Positions 16,314 through 24,666 of a DNA stretch of 33,630 nt are shown piece after piece (the stretch's first letter is position 1; each line of letters begins with the position of its first letter). A program made the position numbers and the translations under genes. The notes beneath the pieces were generated by a model. The model ran no database searches. It was not told the origin of the DNA and worked only from the letters and a program-made list of their open reading frames with translations. Origin of the DNA: UBA9732 sp003456855 (GTDB lineage: Bacteria > Spirochaetota > Spirochaetia > Sphaerochaetales > Sphaerochaetaceae); NCBI GenBank assembly GCA_946626785.1, contig CAMOUY010000013.1, forward strand, positions 1 through 33,630, written 5' to 3'.

Positions 16314-17528
16314 TCACGTCCTGTAGTCGCCGTTGATCTTCACATATTCATAGGTCAGGTCACAGCCCCAGGCTGTAGCCTCCTGGTCTCCGCTGTTCAG
16401 GGCCACCAGAATGTCGATCTCCTTCTCGGAGAGGACCTTCTTGGCAAGCTCCTCCGAGAAGTCGATTCCGGCGCCGTCCTTGCAGACCTCGACGGTTCCG
16501 GCGGCGCTCTTGAAGGCAACGTCGATCTTGTGGACGTCGACGTCGGCGCCGCTGTAGCCTATTGCGCAGAGCACGCGTCCCCAGTTGGCGTCGGCGCCGA
16601 ACATGGCGGCCTTTGTCAGGCTGGAGCAGATGACGCTCTTTGCAACGGTCTTTGCTGTCTGCTTTGTGTCTGCGCCTGTGACAACGCATTCAAGCATCTT
16701 GGTCGCCCCTTCGCCGTCTCCTGCAATCTTTCTGCAGAGAGTGACGGTAATTGTGTTCAAAGCCTTCATAAAGGCCTGAAAATCAGGGCCATCTTCACAG
16801 ATTGGGCTATTGTTCGCCATTCCGTTGGCCATGACGGTTACCATATCGTTTGTAGATGTGTCGCCGTCTACGCTGACCATGTTGAAGGTGTTTGCAATAT
16901 CGTTTGACAGGGCCTTCTGGAGCATCTCCGGCTCGATTGCGCAGTCGGTTGTAATGAAGACCAGCATGGTAGCCATGTTGGGGTGGATCATTCCGCTTCC
17001 CTTGGCCATTCCGCCCATGGTGCAGGTCTTTCCGCCGACGTCGAAGGTTAGGGCGATCTCCTTCGGAACCGTGTCGGTCGTCATGATTCCCTCGACGGCG
17101 TTGGCGTTTCCGGTCTTGGAGAGCTCCTTGACCAGCTGTGGGATACCCTTCTTGATCGGGTTGATGTCAAGCTTCTGCCCGATGACGCCTGTTGAGGCGA
17201 CGACGACGTCGCTTGGGCTGATCTTCAGCTCCTGTGCAAGAAGCTTGCAGGTCTCCTCTGCTATCTCTATGCCGTTGGAGTTGCAGGTGTTGGCGTTTCC
17301 GCTGTTGCAGATGGCCGCCTGGGCATAGCCGTCGGCGATGTGTGCCTTGGTGACATCAAGGGGTGCACCCTTGACCAGGTTCGTTGTATAGACTGCAGCG
17401 CAGGCTGCCTTCTTCTCCGAATAGATCAGGGAGATATCCCTCTTGGACCTTGTGGCCCTGATTCCGCAGTGGACACCGCTTGCGGTGAAACCCTTTGCTG
17501 CGCATACTCCGCCTTCAGTGATCTTCAT
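16314..17528 (-). CDS. argJ: Glutamate N-acetyltransferase / amino-acid acetyltransferase (ornithine acetyltransferase)
   Basis: The 404-residue ArgJ transfers acetyl from acetylornithine to glutamate. The bifunctional form can also use acetyl-CoA. Autocleavage into alpha and beta chains should occur before Thr187 in the motif KGSGMIHPNMATML. Other landmarks are STGVIGQKLD and the end motif CDLTYEYVKINGDYRT. With ArgJ present no argE is needed for the acetyl cycle. Neither argA nor argE is in the operon, which fits a bifunctional enzyme but does not prove it. It starts 2 bases after the argC stop. Confidence 0.96.
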   Translation of the reverse strand: MKITEGGVCAAKGFTASGVHCGIRATRSKRDISLIYSEKKAACAAVYTTNLVKGAPLDVTKAHIADGYAQAAICNSGNANTCNSNGIEIAEETCKLLAQELKISPSDVVVASTGVIGQKLDINPIKKGIPQLVKELSKTGNANAVEGIMTTDTVPKEIALTFDVGGKTCTMGGMAKGSGMIHPNMATMLVFITTDCAIEPEMLQKALSNDIANTFNMVSVDGDTSTNDMVTVMANGMANNSPICEDGPDFQAFMKALNTITVTLCRKIAGDGEGATKMLECVVTGADTKQTAKTVAKSVICSSLTKAAMFGADANWGRVLCAIGYSGADVDVHKIDVAFKSAAGTVEVCKDGAGIDFSEELAKKVLSEKEIDILVALNSGDQEATAWGCDLTYEYVKINGDYRT

Positions 17529-17530
17529 CT

Positions 17531-18460
17531 TCAGCCTCCAATCTCAAGACCAGTGGTCTGGTCGATTCCAAGAACCAGGTTCATGTTCTGTATGGCGGCG
17601 CCTGAGGCACCCTTTCCAAGGTTGTCGAAACTTGAGACCAGAAGGATCCTGTCGTCGTTTCCGAAAACCGATATTGCCATGTCGTCGCGACCTGAGAAGA
17701 GTCCCGCCGAGAGGAAGCCGCCGTCGTCGAGAGCGTCGACGAATTTGACGACAGGGCCTTTGTAGTAGTCGCTGTAGGCCTTTTTGATGTCATCGATTGT
17801 GCCGTTGACCATGCTCTTCTTAAGTGGCACTGTGACCTGCATCCCCGCATAGTATGGGGCTACGATGGGGCAGAAGACAGGGTCTGATGTGATGTTGCAG
17901 ATCTTGGCCATCTCAGGAAGATGCTTGTGTTTCTGTGTAAGGCCGTACATCCTTGGTGCGTCCAGAAGGACGTCCCTGCTTGCATCCTCATACTGTGCGA
18001 TCATCTTCTTTCCGCCACCGCTGTAGCCGGTGAGCGAGAAGCAGGTGAGCTCTATGTCCTTGTCCAGAAGCCCGCACTCCACCAGAGGGGCCACCGTTGA
18101 GATGAAGCCGCTTGCGTGGCAGCCTGGGTTTGCGATTCTCTTGGACTTTGCGATCTGCTCCTTCCTTCCGCCGATCTCGGCGAAGCCATAGGTCCAGCCG
18201 TCGGCCGTCCTGTGTGCGGTTGAGGTGTCGATTATGCAGACGTCGTCGTTTGTCACAAGGGTCACGGACTCCCTTGCCGCATCGTCAGGCAGGCAGAGGA
18301 AGACGATGTCGGCGCTGTTCATCACAGCTGCCTTTGCCTCGTTGTTCTTCCTGAGCTCGTCGGAGATGGTCAGAAGCTCGATGTCACTGCGCTGTGAGAG
18401 CCTGCTCTGGATCCTGAGACCTGTCGTCCCTGCGCTTCCGTCTATGAAAACCTTCTTCAT
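17531..18460 (-). CDS. argC: N-acetyl-gamma-glutamyl-phosphate reductase, short type
   Basis: The 309-residue enzyme reduces N-acetylglutamyl phosphate to the semialdehyde with NADPH. The nucleotide-binding end is VFIDGSAGTTGLRI and the catalytic Cys114 is in NPGCHASGF. The length fits the shorter (type 2, about 310 residues) class rather than the usual 340-350. The ATG overlaps the argH stop (ATGA), indicating translational coupling. argJ follows 2 bases after its own stop. Confidence 0.95.
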   Translation of the reverse strand: MKKVFIDGSAGTTGLRIQSRLSQRSDIELLTISDELRKNNEAKAAVMNSADIVFLCLPDDAARESVTLVTNDDVCIIDTSTAHRTADGWTYGFAEIGGRKEQIAKSKRIANPGCHASGFISTVAPLVECGLLDKDIELTCFSLTGYSGGGKKMIAQYEDASRDVLLDAPRMYGLTQKHKHLPEMAKICNITSDPVFCPIVAPYYAGMQVTVPLKKSMVNGTIDDIKKAYSDYYKGPVVKFVDALDDGGFLSAGLFSGRDDMAISVFGNDDRILLVSSFDNLGKGASGAAIQNMNLVLGIDQTTGLEIGG

Positions 18461-19827
18461 ACAAATTCCTCCAGATATTCAAGCTGGGCTTCGACCGATT
18501 CGACGGAAGTTCCTCCGTCGGAGATCCTCTTCTTGACGCAGTTGCCCAGATCGATGGCCTGGTAGACGTCATTCTCTATCTTTTCGTTGAATTTCCTGTA
18601 TTCCTCAAGCGGCAGATCCTCAAGGATGTGACCAGTCTGGATGCAGTATGAGACGACCGAACCCGAGATCTTGTAGGCATCCCTGAACGGAAGACCCTTC
18701 AGAACCAGATAGTCTGCAAGGTCAGTGGCGTTCATGAAGCCCTTCTGGGCTGCCTTGGCCATTGCATCTGCGTTGACCTTCATGCTCTCTATCATAGGTG
18801 CGCACACCTTGAGGCAGAGGCTGACGGTGTCACAGGCGTCGAAGAGACCTTCCTTGTCCTCCTGCATGTCCTTGTTGTAGGCAAGCGGAAGTCCCTTCAG
18901 CGTTGTCAGAAGACCCATCAGGTCCCCGTATACGCGGCCTGTCTTTCCTCTGCAGAGCTCTGCCATGTCAGGGTTCTTCTTCTGCGGCATGATGCTCGAT
19001 CCCGTCGAGAAGTCGTCGGACATCTCGACGAAGCCGAACTCCTGGCTTGACCAGAGGATCAGCTCCTCGCTCAGTCTGCTAAGGTGCATCATTATCAGGG
19101 AGAGGGCGCTGAGCATCTCGACGCAGAAGTCCCTGTCGGAGACCCCGTCCATGCTGTTCAGGCAGATCTCGTCGAATCCAAGCTGCCTGGCCTCGAACTT
19201 CCTGTCTGTGTTGTAGGTGGTCCCTGCAAGGGCGCAGCTGCCGATCGGGCTTACGTTCAGCCTCTTCCTGCAGTCGGCGACCCTTCCGATGTCCCTTGTG
19301 AACATCATGGCATAGGCCAGGATGTAGTGGGAGAACAGAACCGGCTGTGCATGCTGCAGGTGGGTGTAGCCAGGCATTATGACTTCCTTGTTCGCCTCAG
19401 CCTTGTCCTTGATGGCCTTGATCAGGGCCTTGAGGAGCTCGGTCAGCTCATCTGCGAAGTCCCTGAGGTACAGCCTCATGTCCAGGGCGACCTGGTCGTT
19501 TCTGCTTCTTGCTGTGTGGAGCTTCTTTCCTGCGTCACCGATTCTCTCTGTAAGGACCTGCTCAACGAACATGTGGATGTCCTCAGCCTTGGGATCTATT
19601 GGAAGCTTACCTGATTCGATGTCCTGATATATCTGTTTAAGTGCGGAAATTATGCAGTCAGCTTCATCCAAGGTTATTATCCCTTGATTAGAAAGCATGG
19701 CTGCGTGGGCCATGCTTCCTGTGATGTCCTCCCTGTAGAGCCTACAGTCAAAACCGATCGATGAATTCAAGCTGTCAGCGAGGCTGTTGACCTCTCCTGC
19801 GGTCCTTCCGGCCCACATCTTTGCCAT
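18457..19827 (-). CDS. argH: Argininosuccinate lyase
   Basis: The 456-residue fumarase-superfamily enzyme splits argininosuccinate into arginine and fumarate. Landmarks are HTARSRNDQ (104-112), the TYNTDRKFEA stretch after PIGSCALAG, and the signature loop GSSIMPQKKNPD (276-287) that carries the catalytic serine. AAGGAGA precedes the ATG. It follows argG by 21 bases and overlaps argC by 4 bp. Confidence 0.97.
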   Translation of the reverse strand: MAKMWAGRTAGEVNSLADSLNSSIGFDCRLYREDITGSMAHAAMLSNQGIITLDEADCIISALKQIYQDIESGKLPIDPKAEDIHMFVEQVLTERIGDAGKKLHTARSRNDQVALDMRLYLRDFADELTELLKALIKAIKDKAEANKEVIMPGYTHLQHAQPVLFSHYILAYAMMFTRDIGRVADCRKRLNVSPIGSCALAGTTYNTDRKFEARQLGFDEICLNSMDGVSDRDFCVEMLSALSLIMMHLSRLSEELILWSSQEFGFVEMSDDFSTGSSIMPQKKNPDMAELCRGKTGRVYGDLMGLLTTLKGLPLAYNKDMQEDKEGLFDACDTVSLCLKVCAPMIESMKVNADAMAKAAQKGFMNATDLADYLVLKGLPFRDAYKISGSVVSYCIQTGHILEDLPLEEYRKFNEKIENDVYQAIDLGNCVKKRISDGGTSVESVEAQLEYLEEFV

Positions 19828-19848
19828 GGCGGTCTCCTTTATGGGGGA

Positions 19849-21069
19849 TCAGAGCTTGCCCTGTTCCCTGAGAGCCTGGACCTTGGTCGGAAGACCCCAG
19901 AGGTTGATGAAACCTTCGGACTGCTTCTGGTCGTAGTCGCTCTCCCCAAACGTTACCAAATTCTCTGAGTATAGGGAATAAGGTGAGGTCATGCCGGCTG
20001 GGATGATGTTGCCCTTGTAGAGCTTGAGCTTCACATCTCCGGTGACATACTTGTTGGATTCGTTGGCGAAGGCTGTCAGAGCTTCCTGAAGCGGTGAATA
20101 CCACTTTCCGTTGTAGATCAGATCAGCATAGTCGATGGCCAGCTTCTGCTTCTCATGCAGTGTGTCCTTGTCGACGGTGATCATCTCAAGCTGCTCGTGT
20201 GCCTTGTACAGGATTGTTCCGCCAGGAGTCTCGTAGACGCCCCTGTCCTTCATTCCGATGAGCCTGTTCTCGACGATGTCGATGATTCCGATTCCGTTCT
20301 CTCCACCGAGCTTGTTGAGCTTCTCGATGATCTTGGAGGCCTTCATCTTCTCTCCGTCGATTGCAACCGGTGCACCTGCTTCGAAGCTGATCGTCACATA
20401 GGTCGGCTTGTCCGGGGCCATGTAAGGGGATACGCCCATCTCCAGGAAGCCCGGCTTGTCCAGGTTGGGCTCGTTTGCCGGATCCTCAAGGTCCAGACCT
20501 TCGTGGCTGAGGTGCCAGAGGTTCTTGTCCTTGGAGTAGTTCGTCTCCCTTGAGATCTTCAGAGGGACATTGTGTGCCTCGGCGTAGTCGATCTCCTCGT
20601 CTCTGGACTTGATTGACCATTCCCTCCAAGGGGCGATGATCTTCATGCCAGGTGCGAACCTCTTGATGGCCAGCTCGAATCTGACCTGGTCGTTTCCCTT
20701 TCCGGTGCAGCCGTGTGCGATTGCGTCGGCACCCTCTGCAAGGGCTATCTCTGCAAGCTTCTTTCCGATCACAGGCCTTGCGAAGGCTGTACCAAGAAGA
20801 TATGTCTCATATTTTGCATCCATTTTCAGTGCCGGGATGATGATGTCGTCGACCATCTCGTCCACCAGGTCAGCAACGATGAGCTTGCTGGCGCCGGTCT
20901 TCAGTGCCTTGGCCTCGAGTCCGTCGAGCTCGTCGTTCTGTCCGACGTTTCCTGCAACTGCGATGATCTCAGGATTGTTGTAGTTCTCCTTGAGCCATGG
21001 GATGATGATTGAGGTGTCCAATCCACCGGAATATGCCAAAACAACTTTCTTTATCTCTTTCTTATCCAT
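19849..21069 (-). CDS. argG: Argininosuccinate synthase
   Basis: The 406-residue ATP-dependent enzyme joins citrulline and aspartate. The N-terminal PP-loop AYSGGLDTS (12-20), CTGKGNDQVRFE and the family's SYSKD-like region (RETNYSKDKNLWHLSHEG) are present. AGGAG precedes the ATG. The gene is 30 bases downstream of argF and has the normal family length. Confidence 0.97.
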   Translation of the reverse strand: MDKKEIKKVVLAYSGGLDTSIIIPWLKENYNNPEIIAVAGNVGQNDELDGLEAKALKTGASKLIVADLVDEMVDDIIIPALKMDAKYETYLLGTAFARPVIGKKLAEIALAEGADAIAHGCTGKGNDQVRFELAIKRFAPGMKIIAPWREWSIKSRDEEIDYAEAHNVPLKISRETNYSKDKNLWHLSHEGLDLEDPANEPNLDKPGFLEMGVSPYMAPDKPTYVTISFEAGAPVAIDGEKMKASKIIEKLNKLGGENGIGIIDIVENRLIGMKDRGVYETPGGTILYKAHEQLEMITVDKDTLHEKQKLAIDYADLIYNGKWYSPLQEALTAFANESNKYVTGDVKLKLYKGNIIPAGMTSPYSLYSENLVTFGESDYDQKQSEGFINLWGLPTKVQALREQGKL

Positions 21070-21099
21070 TTTATGTTTCTCCTAGGTTTGTGTCCTTTT

Positions 21100-22104
21100 T
21101 TATAATGTTGCGGCCATTACAGCCTTGATTGTGTGCATCCTGTTCTCAGCCTCGTCGAATACGACGCTCTGCTTGCTGTTGAAAACCTCGTCGGTGACCT
21201 CCATGCAGTCCAGACCGAACTTCTTGTAGACATCGGCTCCGATCGTCGTGTTCAGATCGTGGAACGATGGCAGGCAGTGCATGAAGATGGCCTGTGGTCC
21301 TGCGTTCTCCATGATGTCGCTTGTGACTCTGTATGGAAGCAGGTCCTTGATCCTCTCGCTCCAGACCTCATCCGGCTCTCCCATGGAGACCCAGACATCG
21401 GTGTAGATCACGTCGGCGTCCTTTGTGGCCTTCATCGGATCGGTGATGAACTCCAGCTTGGCTCCGGTCTGCTTTGCAATCTCCTGACACTGGTCAATCA
21501 GCTCCTGTGAAGGGAAGTACTTCTCTGCCGTGCAGGCCACGAAGTGCATGCCCATCTTTGCGCAGCCGACCATCAGGGAGTTGCCCATGTTGTATCTGGC
21601 ATCGCCCATGTAGACCAGCTTCTTGCCCTTCAGGCCTCCGCAGTGCTCCTGGATTGTAAGGAGGTCCGCAAGGATCTGGGTGGGGTGGAACTCGTTGGTA
21701 AGTCCGTTCCATACCGGAACTCCAGCGTACTTTGCAAGGATCTCGACCAGGTCCTGTCCGAAGCCTCTGTACTCGATTCCGTCGAACATTCTACCAAGGA
21801 CCTTGGCTGTGTCCTCGATGCTCTCCTTCTTCCCCATCTGTGATCCTGACGGATCGAGATAGACGGCGTTCATTCCCAGGTCATAGGCGGCGACCTCAAA
21901 GGCGCAGCGTGTACGGGTGCTTGTCTTCTCGAAGAGCAGAGCAACGTTCTTGCCCTCGTGAATACGGTGTGCGATTCCTGCCTTCTTCTCTGCCTTCAGC
22001 TTTGCCGAAAGGTCAAGAAGGTACTGGATGTCCTCTGAAGAGAAGTCCAGAAGCTTCAGGAAGTTCTTTCCGTGGTACTTGCTGTCGATTGAAGTCTTGT
22101 CCAT
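21100..22104 (-). CDS. argF: Ornithine carbamoyltransferase
   Basis: The 334-residue enzyme makes citrulline from ornithine and carbamoyl phosphate. The carbamoyl-phosphate site STRTR (62-66), HPTQ (140-143), the ornithine-binding SMGE (240-243) and HCLP (276-279) are all visible. The motif continues SFHD where AFHD is usual. GGAGG precedes the ATG. It is the first gene of the seven-gene arg operon. Anabolic use is indicated by its neighbours; arcA and arcC, expected for the catabolic version, are absent here. Confidence 0.96.
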   Translation of the reverse strand: MDKTSIDSKYHGKNFLKLLDFSSEDIQYLLDLSAKLKAEKKAGIAHRIHEGKNVALLFEKTSTRTRCAFEVAAYDLGMNAVYLDPSGSQMGKKESIEDTAKVLGRMFDGIEYRGFGQDLVEILAKYAGVPVWNGLTNEFHPTQILADLLTIQEHCGGLKGKKLVYMGDARYNMGNSLMVGCAKMGMHFVACTAEKYFPSQELIDQCQEIAKQTGAKLEFITDPMKATKDADVIYTDVWVSMGEPDEVWSERIKDLLPYRVTSDIMENAGPQAIFMHCLPSFHDLNTTIGADVYKKFGLDCMEVTDEVFNSKQSVVFDEAENRMHTIKAVMAATL

Positions 22105-22115
22105 CTTTCCTCCAT

Positions 22116-22145
22116 GTCAGCTTTTTCGTTTTGCCTGCGGCTGAC
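22116..22145 (-). promoter_or_regulatory. Small inverted repeat in the argF leader
   Basis: GTCAGC and GCTGAC form a 6-bp stem with an 18-base loop directly upstream of the argF ribosome-binding site. No peptide or T tract was found that would make it a classical attenuator. Confidence 0.25.
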
Positions 22146-22186
22146 AAATTTCTACTAAATAATCCGCTTTTTGCGAATGTATGCAT

Positions 22187-22215
22187 AAAATATGATTTTG
22201 ACCGAATATAGTCAA
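22187..22215 (-). promoter_or_regulatory. Candidate promoter of the arg operon
   Basis: On the minus strand TTGACT (-35, map 22210-22215) and TATTTT (-10, map 22187-22192) are 17 bases apart, giving a leader of about 75-80 bases before argF. The 310-base gap 22105-22414 between argF and the divergent M20 gene is strongly AT-rich around 22180-22330. It holds this promoter, the ARG-box-like site and a short inverted repeat; no gene was seen in it. Confidence 0.5.
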
Positions 22216-22228
22216 GAATAAAAATTCA
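22215..22228. promoter_or_regulatory. ARG-box-like site abutting the arg promoter
   Basis: AGAATAAAAATTCA matches 13 of 14 positions of the ArgR/AhrC half-palindrome pattern TGAATWWWWATTCA. It touches the -35 element of the arg promoter. AT-rich surroundings raise the chance of a coincidental match, and an ArgR gene was not seen in the window. Confidence 0.4.
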
Positions 22229-22350
22229 AAAATAATACGATTTTTGGAAAAAATATGATTTTTTTCTATATTTATTTATAATTATTCGAATTTGGACTTG
22301 AATTTTTTTCTGCATAATCTTACATTTTTTGCATGTTTTAGTTGTGTGCT

Positions 22351-22366
22351 AAACTGTATTCAGTTT
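22351..22366. promoter_or_regulatory. Short perfect inverted repeat upstream of the M20 hydrolase
   Basis: AAACTG-TATT-CAGTTT lies about 50 bases ahead of the M20 start and overlaps a possible -10 (TAAACT, 22350-22355). It could be an operator; evidence is limited to the symmetry. Confidence 0.25.
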
Positions 22367-22414
22367 TTGGAATCGCTGTTTTGACAGCCGTTATTTATAG
22401 GAGGGTATGCCTGC

Positions 22415-23617
22415 ATGCTTGCCAACGACATTTTCACCAAGGAAGACGAGCAGTACATAATTGCCTGCAGAAGGACAATCCACCAGTGGCCCGAGGGCGG
22501 CTTCGACCTTCCCAAGACCGTCGAGTTCGTCCACACTATGCTCACTGAGGCAGGTATCCCATATTCCGACGACTACGGCATCTCCAGCGTGGTCGGCTAC
22601 ATAAACCCCGATCTTGTCGGTTCCGACGGGAAGAGGCCATTCACAATAGCCATCCGCGCCGACATGGACGCACTTCCTGTGAAGGAGTGCACAGGTCTGC
22701 CGTTTGCCTCGAAGCGCGAAGGCCTTATGCATGCCTGCGGACACGACGGCCACACCGCTGTTCTGCTGGGAGTGGGCAGGGTGCTCAAGAGACTGGAAAA
22801 CTCCCTTTCCTGCCGTGTGAAGCTGATCTTCCAGGCCTCCGAGGAGAGTGCCTTCGACAAGAGAAGCGGTGCCAAGCTGATGTGCGACTCCGGTGTCCTG
22901 GACGATGTTGACATGATAGTGGGCTGTCATGTGGACAACCACTACAAGGTTGGAACGCTTGGAATCCATGTCGGCCCCTGCTCAAGCAACAGCAACCCGA
23001 TCACCGTCGAGTTCTTCGGCCGCTCCAGCCACGCCACACACCCTGAGGCCGGCGCCGACGCACTTGCAATGGCCGTCAGGTTCATCAACGACTACCAGTA
23101 CGTCCTCACCCGCCAGGTCAACCCTGCAGAGGTCGTCGCGTCGTCGGTCTGCTCGCTCCACACAAGCACGGACAGCTACAACGTCATTGCCGACTACGCC
23201 GTGATAAAGATGACGCTACGAACCTTCAGCGATGAGACGAATGATTTTGTGGAGGGCCTTATCCGTGAGATAGCCCAAGCCTCAGCCTCACAGATGGGCG
23301 GCACCTGCAAGGTCGATGCACGCATAAACTACCCTGCGAACATGAACGACGCCGCAGTATGTGCAAAGATGCGAAAGGCCCACATAGAGGTTGTGGGGGA
23401 GTCCAATGCCGTCGATGCCGAGCTCGACATAACCAGCGAGGACTACTCCTACTTCTCACGCCTGCGCCCGTCCTGCTATTTTCGCCTTGGGACCCGCAAC
23501 GAGGAGAAGGGCTGCACCCAGGAGCTCCACAGCAACGATTTCCAGATCGACGAGGCAGCCCTGTCCATCGGCGCCAAGGCCTTCGTGCAGTTCGTGCTGG
23601 ATAACCAGGCGGGGTGA
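22415..23617 (+). CDS. M20-family amidohydrolase (N-acyl-amino-acid hydrolase type)
   Basis: The 400-residue metal-dependent hydrolase is of the IAA-amino-acid/hippurate/N-acetyl-amino-acid hydrolase group. Landmarks are CRRTIHQWPE near the start, RADMDALPV (81-89), HACGHDGHTA with ligands Cys108 and His110, the catalytic pair Glu143-Glu144, His172 and the dimerisation-domain SHATHPEAG. GGAGGG stands nine bases before the chosen ATG; the ATG at 22407 is in another frame. It is cytoplasmic, with no signal peptide. Being divergent from the arg operon, it could deacylate N-acetylated amino acids, perhaps an arginine intermediate, but the substrate is not determined by sequence. The repeat array begins right after its stop. 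Confidence 0.88.
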   Translation: MLANDIFTKEDEQYIIACRRTIHQWPEGGFDLPKTVEFVHTMLTEAGIPYSDDYGISSVVGYINPDLVGSDGKRPFTIAIRADMDALPVKECTGLPFASKREGLMHACGHDGHTAVLLGVGRVLKRLENSLSCRVKLIFQASEESAFDKRSGAKLMCDSGVLDDVDMIVGCHVDNHYKVGTLGIHVGPCSSNSNPITVEFFGRSSHATHPEAGADALAMAVRFINDYQYVLTRQVNPAEVVASSVCSLHTSTDSYNVIADYAVIKMTLRTFSDETNDFVEGLIREIAQASASQMGGTCKVDARINYPANMNDAAVCAKMRKAHIEVVGESNAVDAELDITSEDYSYFSRLRPSCYFRLGTRNEEKGCTQELHSNDFQIDEAALSIGAKAFVQFVLDNQAG

Positions 23618-23623
23618 GTGGGG

Positions 23624-23717
23624 CAAGCAAGTCGAGCAGGCAAAGCAAAGCTGAGCAGAACAAGCAAGCTGAGTAGGGCAAGCAAGCCGAGCAAGCAAAG
23701 CAAAGCCGAGCACTGCC
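23624..23717 (+). repeat. Left array of CAAGCAAG / CAAAGCAAAGC units flanking the transposase
   Basis: Five imperfect units start at 23624, 23641, 23661, 23679 and 23696, in the pattern A-B-A-A-B: A is CAAGCAAGYYGAGYAGG-like and B is CAAAGCAAAGCYGAGCA-like. The last 39 bp (23679-23717), ending GAGCACTGCC, recur inverted at 24530-24568 with two differences. Confidence 0.85.
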
Positions 23718-23741
23718 AAGCAATTGATCATTTCTCCTTGG

Positions 23742-24428
23742 CTACCTATAGAAAACGGCTTTTGTATCTTCCTCTGTCCAGTTTGAGAATCGTTCGCAGG
23801 CATATTTTGCAACTTCCCTGCTGTTGTAGTCTCTGTATATCTGAAACAACTCCTTTGGGGTTATCCCAAACAGAGCTGTATACAACTTCCTGTCATATCC
23901 AGCAACGAAATAATCTGATTCGAGCATCCAGAAACATGCATCCGGAGCGCTCTTGATCCCGTTTTTCATGTAACTTGGATTGTCGTATATATATTTCCCC
24001 AGACAGAACAGCTGCACGATGTCCCTGACTGGTACATAAGCCGGGTACTTTCTGATAATCCTTACACCTTTCTTGAATTTCTTGGGGTCCGAAAGTCTCA
24101 GATGTTGTGTGACCTTGCTGTTCACCGTTCTCAAAACATCAACAAGATCATCCCATGAGGGTGTTAGGAAAACATCGTGGGTGTGATTTGGCATCGTCAA
24201 TGAAAAGATGATCTTTATTCCTCGCTTCTCGCACTGCTGGCTAAGCAATGTATGTCGGTAGTTTGCTGTTTCCCAGTTGTATATGTTTCCTCCGTTGAAT
24301 GATTTCGTGATCACATGGTAGAAGCATGCGGTCTTGTCGATGTTCCCCTTGGAACCTCTTCCTACGTTGGGTTCGAACTGAAGGTTCTTGTCCCCATTAA
24401 GCAATTTCTCAAAAGACAGATCAACCAT
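23742..24428 (-). CDS. REP-associated tyrosine transposase (RAYT), IS200-like Y1 family
   Basis: The 228-residue protein has the layout of RAYT/TnpA-REP proteins: a substrate-binding start (ACFYHVITKSFNGG), the metal-binding His-hydrophile-His motif at 82-84 in MPNHTHDVFL, and the helix KYIYDNPSYMKNG containing the likely catalytic tyrosine (Tyr146). HUH nucleases of this family nick single-stranded DNA at hairpin repeats. The gene has a good AAGGAGA site before its ATG and no internal stop, so it looks intact. It lies between inverted repeat arrays that would be its cognate DNA. Confidence 0.85.
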   Translation of the reverse strand: MVDLSFEKLLNGDKNLQFEPNVGRGSKGNIDKTACFYHVITKSFNGGNIYNWETANYRHTLLSQQCEKRGIKIIFSLTMPNHTHDVFLTPSWDDLVDVLRTVNSKVTQHLRLSDPKKFKKGVRIIRKYPAYVPVRDIVQLFCLGKYIYDNPSYMKNGIKSAPDACFWMLESDYFVAGYDRKLYTALFGITPKELFQIYRDYNSREVAKYACERFSNWTEEDTKAVFYR

Positions 24429-24529
24429 AAAGAATTCTCCTTTTGCAGACCCTTACAAGAAAAATGTTCAAAAGATTAATTTTTTTATCATAACTCGTTG
24501 TGATATCAGCAGTTTTCTCGGCAGTACTC

Positions 24530-24598
24530 GGCAGTGCTCAGCTTTGCTTTGCTTGCTCAGCTTGCTTGTTCTGCTCAGCCTGCAATGCCTGCTCGTCA
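24530..24598 (-). repeat. Right inverted array of CAAGCAAG / CAAAGCAAAGC units
   Basis: Read on the minus strand, it carries GAGCAGG, a diverged unit, CTGAGCAGAA, CAAGCAAGCTGAGCAAG and CAAAGCAAAGCTGAGCACTGCC. It is colinear with the left array but lacks one unit of about 18 bases. On its inner side the 9-base ACTGCCGAG occurs twice in tandem (24518-24536 region). Confidence 0.8.
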
Positions 24599-24666
24599 TT
24601 TTTGACCTGTAAAACCCTCCCTAAATGAAGTAAACTTATTACATCTCAAGGGAGAGCTTCTGGATT

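Larger units (their letters stand above)
23624..24598. mobile_element. RAYT-type element: Y1 transposase gene between inverted repeat arrays
   Basis: The unit consists of the left array, the minus-strand transposase gene and the inverted right array, with both arrays pointing inward to GAGCACTGCC. It fits between the M20 stop (23617) and the AGE-epimerase gene (24667) without breaking either. Whether it is mobile or a fixed domesticated RAYT with its repeats cannot be told from one copy. Confidence 0.6.

Noticed and set aside
16299..16907. 202-residue plus-strand open frame opposite argJ
   Set aside because: It is the complement shadow of a well-conserved ArgJ; the other long plus-strand frames over the arg genes (for example 14944-15378 and 19084-19614) are explained the same way.
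23259..23723. Minus-strand open frame with leucine/alanine/cysteine-rich N terminus
   Set aside because: The composition comes from translating the CAAGCAAG repeat array; the rest is antisense to the M20 hydrolase.
23624..24598. Possible CRISPR array in the short repeats
   Set aside because: Units are contiguous with no unique spacers, are imperfect, and flank a Y1 transposase in inverted orientation; no cas genes are present.
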